From assembly GCA_037349315.1 (NCBI GenBank), contig JBAIAC010000004.1, positions 42,845,001 to 42,909,000 of the forward strand: DNA of 64,000 bases. The letters run 5' to 3'. The notes beneath the pieces were generated by a model, which worked only from the letters and a program-made list of their open reading frames with translations, was not told the origin of the DNA and did not search any database. This document shows, piece by piece, positions 47,018 to 55,217 of this stretch (the stretch's first letter is position 1; the number at the start of each line of letters is the position of its first letter). This DNA is from Chelydra serpentina. Lineage: Eukaryota > Chordata > Testudines > Chelydridae. Made by a program: the position numbers and the translations under genes.

Positions 47018-48300
47018 ATGGAGCCCTCCGCGATTATCGCAGATGTTCTGTCCGTAGCCAACAACTCGCGCCTTATAGCGCACCTTTTCCAGACTCTGAT
47101 GCAGAGAAATCGGGAGAGGAGACAACGTAATCTCCGGGAGTACTTAAACTGTGAAAGGGGCATTGATCTCTTGCAAAGCGCTGGACCCCGGACCCTAGAC
47201 ATCATGGTGGCAATGGGTCATGTTGATCCCGTGGAATGGCGATGCTGGGCAAGAGAAACAAGCACTGACTGGTGGGACCGCATAGTGCTGCAGGTATGGG
47301 ATGAGTCCCAGTGGCTGCGAAACTTTCGGATGCGTAAGTGCACTTTTATGGAACTTTGTGAGTTGCTGTCCCCTGCCCTGAAGCGCCAGGACACCCGGAT
47401 GCGAGCTGCCCTCACTATCCAGAAGCGAGTGGCCATAGCCCTCTGGAAGCTTGCAACCCCTGACAGCTACCGGTCAGTAGCGAACCAATTTGGAGTGGGC
47501 AAGTCTACCGTGGGGGTTGCTGTGATGCAGGTAGCCCGTGCAATCGTTGACCTTCTGCTCCACAAAGTAGTGACCCTGGGAGACGTGCAGGCGATCATAG
47601 ATGGCTTCGCTGCAATGGGATTCCCAAACTGCGGTGGGGCCATAGATGGGACACACATCCCTATCCTGGGACCGGAGCACCAGGGCGGCCAGTATATTAA
47701 CCGAAAGGGCTATTTTTCTATGGTTCTGCAAGCACTAGTGGACCACAAAGGACGTTTTACAAACATCAATGTTGGGTGGCCAGGAAAGGTTCATGATGCT
47801 CGTGTTTTCAAGAACTCTGGTCTGTTTAGACGCCTGCAACAGGGGGTTTATTTCCCCGACCACAAAATCACTGTTGGGGAGGTGGAGATGCCAACAGTGA
47901 TCCTGGGGGACCCTGCCTACCCGCTAATGCCATGGCTCATGAAGCCATACACGGGAGCCCTGGACACTGAAAAGGAGCTTTTAATTACCGCCTCAGCAAG
48001 TGCAGAATGGTGGTGGAGTGTGCCTTTGGCCGTCTCAAGGCAAGATGGCGAAGCTTACTTACTCGCTCCGACCTCAGCCCTAAAAATATCCCCATTGTGA
48101 TTGCGGCGTGCTGTGTGCTCCACAATCTCTGTGAGATCAAGGGGGAGACATTTATGCAGGGCTGGGAGGTTGAGGCAAATCGACTAGCAGCAGATTACGC
48201 TCAGCCAGACACCAGAGCCATTCGAAGATCACAGCGGGAGGCGGTCCGCATCCGGGAAGCTTTGAAAGCTCGCTTCCAGACAGAGCGGGTTAACCAGTGA
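47018..48300 (+). pseudogene. Harbinger transposase (DDE_Tnp_4), one frameshift
   Basis: The start is set at the ATG at 47018 (MEPSAIIADV); an in-frame GTG 6 nt earlier is not a likely eukaryotic start. Residues about 110-170 hold an HTH-like region (KRVAIALWKLATP, FGVGKSTV). The catalytic triad is D210 in GAIDGTHI, D298 in ILGDPAYPL and a Glu in VVECAFGRLKARW. Counting one lost base, the Glu is at about position 334, giving DD35E spacing. The frame breaks near 47982: restoring one base after CTTTT turns ELLITAS into the expected LFNYRLSKCRMVVE. The second part then runs in the next frame to ERVNQ and a stop at 48298-48300. Frame-corrected length is about 427 aa, normal for the family. Poly(A) signal at 48419. 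Homologous to the domesticated HARBI1. Confidence 0.92.
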
Positions 48301-48418
48301 CTGCTACACTTCCGTAAACAGATACTGGACCTTCCCCTGTCCCTTTACACATGTCCCGTTGCCCATCCTCCCATTACCAACCGCCTTCCCCCTACTTGGA
48401 TCAATGCTGCAAAGTCAC

Positions 48419-48424
48419 AATAAA
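48419..48424 (+). terminator. Poly(A) signal of the transposase gene
   Basis: AATAAA, 119 nt after the transposase stop, followed by a T-rich stretch. Confidence 0.6.
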
Positions 48425-48986
48425 GGAAAGATTTTTTTGTTTGAACCTTTTCCTGTACTTCTTCTTGGGTAATGATTATCACTGTGTAGGCATACGGCGG
48501 TTGGGGGGCGGTTTGGTTGGGGGACACTTCCCTTCAAAGGGGAAGCTGTTGATCCTGCCCAAAGCGCAGTGCCAAGAGGTGTTCCGCTTGCTTAAAGGGA
48601 CCATCAACCTCTCCTAATCCCATGTGTGTGTGGTGGTGTCTATGTGCCTTGTACGTATTGAGTATCGCCAACGGATCACACAGTGCATTGATCTATCCAG
48701 CAGGCTACTGTCAGCCGCAAAAGATCAGCGACCACCCTCCCCAAACATACAGTGCACCACCCAACACCCAACCCTACGTTTAGAACGTAGAAACCAGCAC
48801 AACGAAGGAAAGGTGTGCTTAATGCATGCAATGTGTACTGTGCTTGTCACTTCAGCAGTTAACCTGTCTGCACCCTCGTTTGTGCTCCCATTCTCTGCAC
48901 TTAAAAACCATGTTAACCACTACCCAGAGATACAAACGGTCCCATTTAAAACACTCAGGGAAACATTGGTGAACCAAAAAACAAGA

Positions 48987-48992
48987 TTTATT
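48987..48992 (-). terminator. Poly(A) signal of the Myb-like gene
   Basis: Minus-strand AATAAA, 79 nt downstream of the stop at 49071. The region 48425-48986 between the two convergent poly(A) signals holds no gene. Confidence 0.6.
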
Positions 48993-49070
48993 CAACAAAA
49001 CAGAAACTTAACATGGAACCTGGGAAGGGAGGTGCTCAGGGGTGCTGCTAGATGGAGAGGAGGGAAAAGT

Positions 49071-49552
49071 CTATGGTTTTGGGAATGACAGCCTTCTGCT
49101 ACTGCAGCGGTCTGCAGGGGTGGATTGAGTATTTCCACGCACCCTGGCTCCCCTTGTCCTAGTGACTTTTGGGGAGGAAGCCACTGGACTTGGTGGCGGG
49201 GGAGGGCGGCTTGAAAGAACATACAGAGGCGCTCTTTCTTCATGTCTCCTGTCCTGGAGAATATCCACTAGGCGCCGGAGCGTGTCTGTTTGCTCCCTCA
49301 TTATTCCCAGCATTGTTTGGGTCGCCTGCTGATCCTCCTGCCGCCACCTGTCCTCGCGCGCTTCAGCCCTCTGCTCCCGTTCCCTGGCTGCTCGCTCGTA
49401 CCGTGCGAAGTCCTCTCTGCGCTGTGCCGCCTCCCTCTGTGACAGCATCACTAATTCCGAGAACATGTCGTCCCTGGTTCTCTTTTTGCGCCGCCTTATC
49501 TGGACTAGGCCATGGGTGGGAGAAGCACTGGTAGGGCGGGAGACAGTCACAG
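49071..49552 (-). CDS. Harbinger Myb-like protein, exon 2
   Basis: The acceptor is TTTATCCCACAG, with the exon starting at 49552. It supplies two bases to a split Ala codon and then reads VTVSRPTSASPTHG. A basic RRRKKRTRD block follows, then a long charged helix rich in R/E (REAAQRREDFARYERAA, REQRAEAREDRW), likely a coiled coil. It continues with TQTMLGIMREQTDTLRRLVD and ends with a proline-rich tail. The stop is at 49071-49073. The arrangement DNA-binding domain plus C-terminal coiled coil is that of Harbinger partner proteins that carry the transposase to the nucleus and TIRs (NAIF1 is the domesticated vertebrate example). No stop or frameshift interrupts it. Confidence 0.85.
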
Positions 49553-49920
49553 CTGTGGGATAAATGAAAGGGAGTGAATTCCTCAGAATGATACTTTTTC
49601 AAGAACAATGACCATACTCTTTCACCGTGAATAGGACCAAAGACAGTGCCTATCACATGTACACGTACTACAAGGTCAAATACTATGCCTTAAGGCTGAG
49701 TGAGTGTCTGGGGTCCCGGTATACGGATCCCAGAAGCCTTGCCGTACACAGAAAATCACCTCTCTGACAACCATGGTAAGGTGCTTACTTTGGACTGCTG
49801 CGAGATCGCTTCACAGCACTGCTCTACTCCCATGTCTCCCTCAGTGTTCCTGGCGGCGGTCAGTAACTGCTGCTGGCCAAACCGATAATCTACGGCGGCT
49901 GTCCTAAACCACCCCCCCCC

Positions 49921-50340
49921 GTCCGCGTTGCCGCTCCAGGGAACCAAAAATGCCCGCGAACCGCTCAGCGTGAACGGCTCGCCTACCCTTCCGCCCCCCC
50001 CAGCGTGGCCGCTCCAGGGAACCAAAAATGCCCGCGAACCGCTCATCGTGAACGGCTCGCCTACCCTTCCCCCCCCTCAGCGTGGCCGCTCTAGGGAACC
50101 AAAAATGCCCGCGAACCGCTCAGCGTGAACGGCTCGCCTACCCTTCCCCCCCCTCAGCGTGGCCGCTCTAGGGAACCAAAAATGCCCGCGAACCGCTCAG
50201 CCTGAACGGCTCGCCTACCCTTCCCCCCCCTCAGCGTGGCCGCTCCAGGGAACCAAATATGCCCGCGAACCGCTCAGCGTGAACGGCTCGCCTATCCTAT
50301 CCCCGGTTTAGCGTTGCCGGTCCCCGGGACTGTCCCTACC
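49921..50340. repeat. 77-bp tandem array, five units plus a diverged sixth
   Basis: Units contain GGGAACCAAAAATGCCCGCG and begin this word at 49939, 50017, 50094, 50171 and 50248 (spacing 78, 77, 77, 77). A diverged copy lies at about 50320. Each unit has an imperfect hairpin GCGAACCGCT...AACGGCTCGC and a C-run of varying length. CpG is very high. The array lies in the Myb-like gene intron and directly upstream of the plus-strand ORF at 50438. Near-identity of units suggests recent amplification and likely length polymorphism. Confidence 0.92.
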
Positions 50341-50437
50341 CGCGCACCGATATGTACTACTGGTTTTGCTCCCGACCCCCTACCACCACGCGTTAACGTA
50401 AACAGCCGGGTGTCTGTCTGTAAGGGGAAAAGGAAGC

Positions 50438-50770
50438 ATGCAGTATACTAATTATACCACTCATTCGAACCAGGACCCCATGACTGATATCACTCTGATG
50501 AGGATTACGGAGACAGAGAAAATCTGCATGCTGAGTCAATGCAAGCAAACCCCGGGGCCGTATGCTGCCATGCTATGCAAGGCAATGATACCAGAGTACC
50601 TGCTGCTCACATGGCGCGGGAAAGTATCCTACCATGGAGGAGACAATAAGGCAGCTCTCCCAGTGAACGTGCTAAACAAGCTATCGCTGTACCTTCAAGA
50701 CAGCTTCTCTGAGATCTCTGCTGGTGATTACACCTCTATCCCCATACATATTGACAGACTTTTCGAATAG
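50438..50770 (+). CDS. Third Harbinger ORF, unknown (possibly BEN-like)
   Basis: This is a 110-codon ORF from ATG 50438 to TAG, inside the intron of the Myb-like gene but on the opposite strand. An AATAAA lies 91 nt after the stop (50861-50866). The second half reads AAMLCKAMIPEYLLLTWRG, then a short linker, then AALPVNVLNKLSLYLQDSFS. The pattern of a Leu-rich start, a short loop, then L-P...L..I..Y+..F is reminiscent of the BEN domain, but I do not recognise it with certainty. The first 30 residues look like nothing known. It could also be the last exon of a longer spliced gene, or a chance ORF. Its poly(A) signal and position downstream of the CpG-rich array argue for a gene. Confidence 0.4.
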   Translation: MQYTNYTTHSNQDPMTDITLMRITETEKICMLSQCKQTPGPYAAMLCKAMIPEYLLLTWRGKVSYHGGDNKAALPVNVLNKLSLYLQDSFSEISAGDYTSIPIHIDRLFE

Positions 50771-50860
50771 TTGCACGGGAAAGCGACTCCAAGGTGAAGC
50801 GCATAAGGCCAATGAAGCCACAGTTACAGAGCGCTAACACACCATAACTATTGTATTGAA

Positions 50861-50866
50861 AATAAA
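50861..50866 (+). terminator. Poly(A) signal after the third ORF
   Basis: AATAAA on plus, 91 nt past the stop of the 110-codon ORF and 17 nt before the exon 1 boundary of the minus-strand gene. Confidence 0.45.
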
Positions 50867-50882
50867 TGTCTAAAACACTGAC

Positions 50883-51462
50883 CTGATGATCCCTCTCCTG
50901 ATTCCTGGTCAGGAATGCTGCCTTGGGAGTGTTCGAAGGGCAGCACAGTCAGGGTCAGGAATAGTTCCTGGCTGTCGGGGAAATCTCCAGGGTGACCGCT
51001 TTCGATTGGCTCGTCCCCCTGCCCTCCTTCCTCTTCTTTGCCGTCAGCGAAAACCTCCTCCGATGTGTCCGTAGAATGGACCCCATCATCGGTGTCCACG
51101 GACACTGGTGGGGTAGTTGTTGCCGCACCACCGAGCATGGCGTGCAGTGCCTCGTAAAATCGGCAAGTCTGAGGCGCTGAGCCGGAGCGTCCGTTGGACT
51201 CTTTGGTCTTTTGGTACGCCTGACGTAGCTCCTTGATTTTGACGCGGCACTGCGTAGCATCCCGGCTGTACCCTCTCTCCGTCATAGCCTGTGAAATCTT
51301 CTCGTAAATTTTGGCATTCCGTCTTTTTGAACGGAGCTCGGCTAGGATCGATTCATCGCCCCACACAGCGATCAGATCCAAAACCTCATGATCACTCCAT
51401 GTTGGAGCCCTCTTTCTATTCAGTGATGGCATCGAAACCACCGCTGTAGAGCTCTGCATCAT
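50883..51462 (-). CDS. Harbinger Myb/SANT-like protein, exon 1
   Basis: The first ATG of this frame is at 51462 (MMQSSTAVV); the open frame upstream has only non-ATG starts. Residues about 18-105 form a Myb_DNA-bind_4 (trihelix) domain: RAPTWSDHEVLDLIAVWGD, RRNAKIYEKISQAMTERGYS, RDATQCRVKIKELRQAYQKT and FYEALHAML, with the conserved Trp residues at the first helix. An acidic region (GKEEEGGQGDEP) follows. The donor is TCATCAG|GTCAGTG. The exon ends with one base of a codon that exon 2 completes (G + CT = Ala), giving a 353-aa protein. It is in the same transcriptional direction as the host gene. Confidence 0.87.
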
Positions 51463-51849
51463 TGCCAGTGCTGCTGAGCTCGCCACTATGTCCAAAGAGG
51501 CAATGGGATTCAAAATGGCCACAGAGGAAAAAGCATTCAAATTTTCGCGGGGATTTCTCTGAGTGGCAGGTCAGAGCATCCGAGTACACAACACTGCCCT
51601 GAGCGTCCACCGAGTGGTGCACTGTGGGATAGCTCCCGGAGCTATTAGCGTCGAATTCCGTCCACAGTACCTCGCATTCGACATGCCCATTTCGAATTTG
51701 GCGCTACTCCCCTCGTCAGGGTGGAGTACCGAAATCGATTCAAGGAGCCCTTAATGTCGAAATAAACTGCTTCCTAATGTGGACGGGTGAGGGATTAAAT
51801 CGAGTTAACGCTGATAAATTCGACATAAAGTCCTAGTGTAGACCTGGCC

Positions 51850-52240
51850 TAAGAGACTAATCACTTAAGGTGAGCTATTATCAGAAGGAGAAAAAAAACT
51901 TTTGTAGTGATAATCAGGATGGCCCATTACAAACAGTTGACAAGAAGGTGTGAGTAACAGTAGGGGAAAACAGATTTCAGTTTGTGTAATGACCCAGCCA
52001 CTCCCAGTCTTTATTCAAGCCTAATTGATTGGTATTCACTTTGCAAATTAATTCCAGTTCAGCAGTTTCTCGGAGTCTGTTTTCGAAGTTTTTTTGTTGA
52101 AGAATTGCCACTTTTAGGTCTGTTACCGAGTGACCAGAAATACTGAAGTGTTCTCTTAATGGTTTTTGAATGTTATGATTCCTGATGTCAGATTTGTGTC
52201 CATTTATTCTTTTGTGTAGAGACACATCCAACACAGACAT
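51850..52240 (-). pseudogene. Penelope-like element, GIY-YIG endonuclease remnant
   Basis: After the Harbinger right end the Penelope sequence resumes. Minus-strand codons 52240-51977 read LHKRINGHKSDIRNH, KPLREHFSISGHSVTDLKVA and ETAELELICKVNTNQLGLN. This is the C-terminal half of the GIY-YIG endonuclease, with the conserved Arg (RINGHKSD), Glu (ETAELE) and Asn (GLN). The GIY and YIG strands and the reverse transcriptase are absent by 5' truncation. One frame is open to the stop at 51977, suggesting a moderately young copy. Confidence 0.8.
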
Positions 52241-52268
52241 TTCTGTGTGATCTGGGGAAAGTCACTTA
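52240..52268 (+). repeat. MIR-like SINE core fragment
   Basis: TCTGTGTGATCTGGGGAAAG followed by TCACTTA is the core of a MIR-type SINE. GCGCCTCAGTTCTCC and AAAACGGGACAATAG near 52836-52870 may be its continuation beyond later insertions. Confidence 0.5.
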
Positions 52269-52537
52269 GGGTATGTCTACAGTGCAATTAAACATCTGTG
52301 GTTGGCCCATGCCAACTGACTTGGGCTAACGGGGCTCAGGCTACGGGGCTGTTTAATTGCAGTATAGATATTTTGGCTTGGGCTGGAGCCTGGGCTCTGA
52401 GACACCATGAGGTGGGAGGGTATCAGAGCCCAGGCTGCAGCCCAAACCAGAACATCTACACCACAATTAAACAGTCCCATAGCCCGAGTCCTGTGAGCTC
52501 AAGTCAGTCATGAGTGTTTAACTGCAGTGTAGTCATA
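52269..52537. mobile_element. MITE with a TIR start shared with Harbinger
   Basis: The left end GGGTATGTCTACAGTGCAAT repeats the first 13 bases of the Harbinger TIR. The right end reversed reads TATGACTACACTGCAGTT, similar over about 20 bp. The interior has a hairpin of GGCTTGGGCTGGAGCCTGGG and its inverse (52374-52450). The target duplication is unclear (TTA or TAG at the left). Confidence 0.65.
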
Positions 52538-52559
52538 GGGTCAGATTTTAAAGGTATTT

Positions 52560-52626
52560 AGGCCAGGGAGGTCAGACTAGATGATCTGGTTGTCCTTCCA
52601 GTCTTAAACTCTATGATTCTATGATG
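52560..52626 (+). repeat. CR1 LINE 3' end, plus strand
   Basis: AGACTAGATGATCTGGTTGT and CTCTATGATTCTATGATG are the canonical CR1 tail and terminal octamer repeats. Confidence 0.75.
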
Positions 52627-52669
52627 TAAAAATGTGGATAGGCACTCAGTGGGGCTTTCAAAAATGCCT

Positions 52670-52705
52670 AGGTACTTAACTCCCACTGGGAGTTAGGCAC
52701 CTAGT
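52670..52705. repeat. Foldback repeat AGGTACTTAACTCCCACT
   Basis: AGGTACTTAACTCCCACT is followed directly by its inverse GGGAGTTAGGCACCT (15 of 18 pairing). It lies in a 200-bp block of TAGG/CCTA words that resembles an old amniote foldback repeat; the same word palindrome occurs at 907-922. Confidence 0.6.
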
Positions 52706-52914
52706 GGGATTTTTAAAAATGCAAAATTTCTGATAATGGGAGTTAGGTACCTAGGAGATTTGAAAATCCACCACGGCATCTATCTGCATCTTTAGGCTTC
52801 TAAATACCTTTCCAAATCTAGCCTTTCAGATTTCTGCGCCTCAGTTCTCCAACTCTAAAACGGGACAATAGTATAAAATGATGAATCATCCCTGAACAAG
52901 AGCCTGATTAAGCC

Positions 52915-53390
52915 ACATTAGAACGGCCACACTGGGACAGACCAATGGTCCATCTAGCTTAGGATTCTGTCTTCTGACAGTGGCCAGTGCCAAGTGCTTC
53001 AGAGGGCGTGAGCAGAACAAGGTAATTTATCACATAATCCACCCCTTGTTGTCCAATCCCAGCTTCTGGTAGTCAGAGGTTTGAGTCCCTGACCATCTTG
53101 ACTAATAGTTACTAATGAACCTTTCTTCCATGAACTTATCTAATTCTTTTCTGAACCCAGTTATACTCTTGGCCTTCACAACATCCCCTGGAAACAAGTT
53201 CCACCAGCTGACTGTGCATTGTGTGAAGAAGTACTTCCTTATGTGTATTTTAAACCCGCTGCCTACTAATTTCATTGGGTGACCCCTGATTCTTGTGTTA
53301 TGTGAAAGGATAAATAATTCCTTATTCACTTTCTCCATACCATTCATGATTTTATAGGCCTCCATCATCTCCCTCGAATCATTCCTGTGC
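52915..53390 (-). pseudogene. CR1-type LINE, RT C-terminus and 3' tail, minus strand
   Basis: Minus codons 53368-53102 read MEAYKIMNGMEKVNKELF, SHNTRIRGHPMKLVG, RKYFFTQCTVSWWNLFP and GFRKELDKFMEERF, the usual end of CR1 ORF2. The 3' tail (52915-53100) reads, on plus, GAACGGCCACACTGGGACAG and GACAGTGGCCAGTGCC. It is the same family as 19019-19210. It is 5'-truncated at about 53390, where Gypsy-like sequence begins. Confidence 0.88.
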
Positions 53391-53396
53391 TAGGCT

Positions 53397-54087
53397 TCAG
53401 CCAATCCATAAGCCAGGAGCTGGTCTGGTGATTCTCAGGGCAGATATATAAGCCTCATGGGAGAAACAGCAGCTCAGTCTGCCCAACATCACTTCATGGC
53501 TTGGAACTCTCCCCTGCCTGAAAGTGGTGACTGACTCCACATGCCTTAGCCTGCTCCAGCCCTGCCCTTGCTCCAGCCTTGCTCCTAGTGCTACTTTTGC
53601 TTTGTTCTTAATCGACTCTTGACTCCTGAGTCTGGCTCTGACCGATGGTTCCGGTTTCTGGCCCGGCTGACACTGTACCAACCACTAGACCAGATTGCCT
53701 CTGCTCCAACCACTAGGCCTGACCCTCCACATCTCAGTTTCTGAGTTTGTGCAGAGTGTGCTATCAGGCCCAGTGTCCAAGATGGTTCTTCTGTGCCTGC
53801 AAGTGCCCTGTACAGTCAAAATGAAATCTCCAGGCACTCCTGCCATTGAGATGGCAGAGCTAGTTCAAACCACCAGAACCAAGTGTCCTAGCTATAATGG
53901 GAAAATGCCTTCCTGCACTCACATGTCCCAGCAGTCCTGGGCCCTTCTGCACCATTAGCCATGACAGCTCAAGACCTAGGCCTGAAGATCCTACTAGCAG
54001 AGAGATCTGAATTCTGCTGGAACTTTCAGACGTTTCTCAATCAGTGTCACCTGTTGTTCCTGTTGCATCCAGTGATGTACCTGAATG
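53397..54087 (+). pseudogene. Ty3/Gypsy-like LTR, leader and gag fragment
   Basis: A TATATAAG box (53445-53452) is followed by an R/U5-like stretch and a CTCCAGCC-rich leader shared with 56072-56310. From about 53970 a plus frame reads DLGLKILLAERSEFCW, then FQTFLNQCHLLFLLHPVMYL. This matches the capsid start of Gypsy/PEG10-type Gag (FLNQCRLLF). It ends abruptly at about 54087. The two LTR-like pieces flanking a CR1 suggest that the CR1 landed in, or recombined with, a Gypsy copy. Both are fragments only. Confidence 0.55.
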
Positions 54088-54089
54088 AG

Positions 54090-54427
54090 CAAACCAAATG
54101 ACCAACTGTACTGTTGAGGAGGATGAAAGTCTCAGGGAAGGAGAACATCAAGCTGGAGCAGAGGAAAGCAATTCCATAGTTGGAACCCTCCTTCCAGATG
54201 ATGTCACAGTATCCTCTCACACTGAGGCAACCTCTCTGGGGGAGTGGACCCCTGTTATTAGTAAGAGACAGGTAATAGTAATAGGGGATTCGATAATTAG
54301 ACATGTAGATAGTTGGTTTGTGATGACTGGAAGATCTGCATGGTCAATTGCCTGCTGGGTGTGAAGGTTGCAGACCTCTCAAGACACCAAGATATGCAAT
54401 GCTGGGGAGGAGCCAATGATCATGGTA
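54090..54427 (+). pseudogene. CR1 LINE ORF1 region, left part
   Basis: The plus frame ending KRQVIVIGDSIIRHVDSWFV resembles the GDS(I/L)xR esterase-like block of CR1 ORF1. The CR1 is cut by the LTR at 54428 and resumes at 55218 with GGTACATGTAGGTTCCAGTA, the normal CR1 continuation. Confidence 0.65.
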
Positions 54428-55217
54428 TGTCAGGGTTCCCTCCCCACTCTGAACTCTAGATGTGGGGATGTGGGGACCTGCACCTAAGCTTATTTTTACC
54501 AGCTTAGGTTAAAAACTTCCCCAAGGCACAAATCCTTTGTCCTCGGACGGTATGTTGCCACAACCAAGTGATTTAACAAAGAATCAGGGAAAGAACCACT
54601 ATTCCCCGCAAATATCCCCTCAAGCCCTTACACCCCCTTTCCTGGGGGAGGCTTGAGAATAATATCCTAACCAATTGGTTACAAAGTGATCAAAAACCCA
54701 AACCCCTGGGTCTTTGGACAATGGAAAAATCAGTCAGGTTCTTAAAAGAAGGATTTTATTAAAAAGAAAAAGGTAAAAATCATCTCTGTAAAATCAGGAT
54801 GGAAAATAACTTTACAGGGTAATCAGATTCAAAACACAGAGGATTCCCCTCTAGGCAAAACTTTAAAGTTACAGAAAACAGGAATAAACCTCCCTCTTAG
54901 CACAGGGGAAAATTCACAAGCAAAACAAAAGATAACCTAATATGACTTGCCTGGCTTACTTACACTTGTTGCAATATTGGAGACTTGGTTTAGGATGGTT
55001 TGGAGGAGATGGATTTCTGTTTGGCCCCTCTCAGTCCCAAGAGAGAACACACACACCAACAAAAAGCACAAAAAAGCCTTCCCCACACACCAGATTTGAT
55101 AGTATCTTCTTTCTTCATTGGTCCTTTTGGTTAGGTGCCAGCCAGGTTATTTGAGCTTCTTAACCCCTTACAGGTAAGGAGGAATTCTAGGCTACCCTTA
55201 GCTGTATGGTTATGACA
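54428..55217 (-). mobile_element. 790-bp solo LTR with perfect 5-bp TSD, in CR1
   Basis: It starts TGTCAGGGTTCCC and ends GGTTATGACA, flanked by identical TGGTA (54423-54427 and 55218-55222). On the minus strand a CCAAT box (complement of 55117-55121) precedes, at about 360 bp, an AATAAA (complement of 54755-54760), so the LTR is in minus orientation. No internal retroviral sequence remains, implying LTR-LTR recombination. It is a target-defined insertion in CR1 ORF1. Confidence 0.85.

Larger units (their letters stand above)
46640..51849 (+). mobile_element. Full-length 5.2-kb PIF/Harbinger transposon
   Basis: The TIRs begin GGGTATGTCTACACTACGG at the left and GGCCAGGTCTACACTAGGAC when the right end is reversed, sharing GTCTACACTA. 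A 3-bp TAA duplication flanks it (46637-46639 and 51850-51852), as expected for Harbinger (TWA). Sub-terminal regions are rich in TCGA words. Contents: transposase on plus (47018-48300), a Myb/SANT-like gene on minus in two exons (51462-50883 and 49552-49071), a 77-bp tandem array, and a further plus-strand ORF (50438-50770). The two main genes are convergent with poly(A) signals in the middle. One frameshift in the transposase is the only obvious lesion, so the copy is young. Confidence 0.93.

Noticed and set aside
49921..50340. CRISPR-like array
   Set aside because: Direct 77-bp units without distinct spacers in a vertebrate transposon; an ordinary minisatellite.
51463..51540. Upstream extension of the Myb-like frame
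   Set aside because: The frame is open but has no ATG before 51462; the extension would need a TTG start.
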